Source of the DNA: Candidatus Woesearchaeota archaeon
GTDB taxonomy: Archaea; Nanobdellota; Nanobdellia; Woesearchaeales; UBA11576
DNA: 5,373 nt
Assembly (NCBI GenBank): GCA_019322385.1
Contig: JAHWIS010000127.1
Location: forward strand, 1-5,373
Reading direction: 5' to 3'
The notes under the pieces are model-generated. The model was not told where the DNA came from and did no database searches. It saw nothing but the letters and a program-made list of their open reading frames with translations. Shown piece after piece: positions 4,868 to 5,373 of this stretch; positions within the stretch are counted from its first letter, which is position 1; the number at the start of each line of letters is the position of its first letter. The position numbers were made by a program, and so were the translations under genes.

Positions 4868-4875
4868 CCTCTTTT
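4868..4875 (-). promoter_or_regulatory. Shine-Dalgarno of the membrane-anchored protein gene
   Basis: The minus strand reads AAAAGAGG followed by CAAC and the ATG at 4863. The spacing of 4 is slightly short but the match is good, and no better start lies downstream before the transmembrane helix. Confidence 0.5.
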
Positions 4876-4882
4876 GCAGCAG

Positions 4883-4905
4883 ATAGTCTATATAGTAAAG
4901 ACTAT
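4883..4905. promoter_or_regulatory. dyad repeat, candidate operator of the envelope operon
   Basis: ATAGTCT (4883-4889) and AGACTAT (4899-4905) form a perfect 7-bp inverted repeat with a 9-base AT-rich spacer. It lies between the TATA-like box and the start codon, touching the box on one side and the predicted transcription start on the other. A dimeric repressor bound here would block the polymerase. The regulator is unknown, and no known operator is matched. Confidence 0.4.
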
Positions 4906-4911
4906 TTAAAT
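4903..4911 (-). promoter_or_regulatory. candidate TATA box of the envelope operon
   Basis: The minus strand reads ATTTAAATA, preceded by A-rich TTAAAAAC that may act as a BRE. Its centre near 4907 predicts a transcription start near 4881, giving a leader of about 18 bases that contains the Shine-Dalgarno. A second AT-rich element (CTATATAG, 4888-4895) lies in the spacer of the dyad. Confidence 0.45.
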
Positions 4912-4920
4912 GTTTTTAAG

Positions 4921-4940
4921 GGAAAAGAAAAAAAAGAGGT
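4921..4940 (-). terminator. T-tract terminator after the LamG-like gene
   Basis: Immediately after the TGA (4941-4943), the minus strand reads ACCTCTTTTTTTTCTTTTCC, including eight T in a row (4928-4935) and a second run of four. Archaeal RNA polymerase terminates at such T tracts without needing a hairpin. The position separates this gene from the promoter of the envelope operon just downstream. Confidence 0.6.
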
Positions 4941-5373
4941 TCAATAATTTATAGCCGGGTCAACTGTGAAAGATGGCTGGTCATATAACAAATATATTAT
5001 GTCAGACGATAATGCATTATTGTAGACCCTTACTTCATCAACCAAACCATCAAAATTATGTGTTGAAGTTCCCCATGAACCGACAAAAGCAAATGGCTCT
5101 GAGTTCGATGCGACGCCAGTTTCAAGGGCGCCAGTTCCTCTAAAGACTCCATCAATATATAATTGTGGACTGCTGTCCGGACCAGTCCAGCTTCCTACAA
5201 TATGGTACCACTGACCTATATTCAAAGAAAGATCATAAGGAGCGCTATGACCGGTGTGATACACTTCAACTTGCTGTATCCCTTCATTGTTAATGAGAGT
5301 GAGCCCAACACCATCATCAGGATTGCCAAAAATAAAATGCATATCGTCCTGAGAAGGCAAAGACTCTGCTCTA
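4941..5373 (-). CDS. C-terminal part of a LamG/concanavalin A-like domain protein (5' end missing)
   Basis: The frame is open to the right edge and 143 codons are visible, so this is the end of a longer protein; a TTG at 5360 is internal. Numbered from that codon, the LamG (laminin G, LamG_3 type) pattern is clear: GQWYHIVGSWTG (49-60), QLYIDGVFRG (66-75), FAFVGSW (90-96), and the closing FDGLVDEVRVYNNALSSD (103-120) followed by IIYLLYDQ (121-128). The fold is a concanavalin A-like jelly roll that usually binds carbohydrate or serves as a structural module in exported surface proteins. The protein stops 11 residues after the domain (PSFTVDPAINY), with no visible C-terminal membrane anchor. 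Any signal peptide or catalytic domain would be in the missing part. The gene is followed by a T-tract terminator and is probably a separate transcript from the next operon. Confidence 0.85.
   Translation of the reverse strand, partial: RAESLPSQDDMHFIFGNPDDGVGLTLINNEGIQQVEVYHTGHSAPYDLSLNIGQWYHIVGSWTGPDSSPQLYIDGVFRGTGALETGVASNSEPFAFVGSWGTSTHNFDGLVDEVRVYNNALSSDIIYLLYDQPSFTVDPAINY

Overview
The window reads as archaeal chromosome. The evidence is a run of genes found only in archaea and eukaryotes (RNA polymerase subunit Rpo7/RpoE', Spt4, ribosomal proteins S24e and S27ae), TATA-like boxes upstream of starts, and Shine-Dalgarno sequences resembling the archaeal GGAGGTGATCC consensus. Short proteins, lysine/glutamate-rich tails on core proteins and small secreted beta-rich proteins suggest a DPANN lineage, perhaps Woesearchaeota-like. 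That placement is an inference from style; no marker was compared with a database.

Layout. (1) 1-871, plus strand: the 3' part of a RimK-family ATP-grasp ligase, cut by the left edge, with a C-terminal AbrB-like hairpin extension. (2) 876-1832, minus strand: an AbrB-PhoU type regulator, convergent with the ligase and only 4 bases from it. (3) 1833-1988: an AT-rich divergent promoter region. (4) 1989-3845, plus strand: a compact information-processing cluster of PIN-domain nuclease, rpo7, spt4, rps24e and rps27ae, with a structured 63-base gap before rpo7 and gaps of 4 to 27 bases after it. (5) 3875-4863, minus strand: a two-gene operon with an ATGA overlap, encoding a membrane-anchored protein with an OB-like extracytoplasmic domain and a secreted beta-rich protein with a Pro/Glu linker and a Trp/Phe-rich amphipathic tail. 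Neither has a function I can name. (6) 4864-4940: promoter with a dyad repeat, next to a T-tract terminator of the following gene. (7) 4941-5373, minus strand: the C-terminal LamG-like domain of a surface protein cut by the right edge.

How the genes fit together. Block 4 joins transcription (Rpo7 forms the polymerase stalk with Rpo4, Spt4 pairs with Spt5), translation (S24e and S27ae in the small subunit) and probable rRNA processing (PIN). Blocks 5 and 6 are cell-envelope genes. No CRISPR array, tRNA, rRNA, transposase or phage gene was seen, and no gene-free stretch exceeds 300 bases. The least explained part is the two-gene envelope operon with its dyad-bearing promoter.
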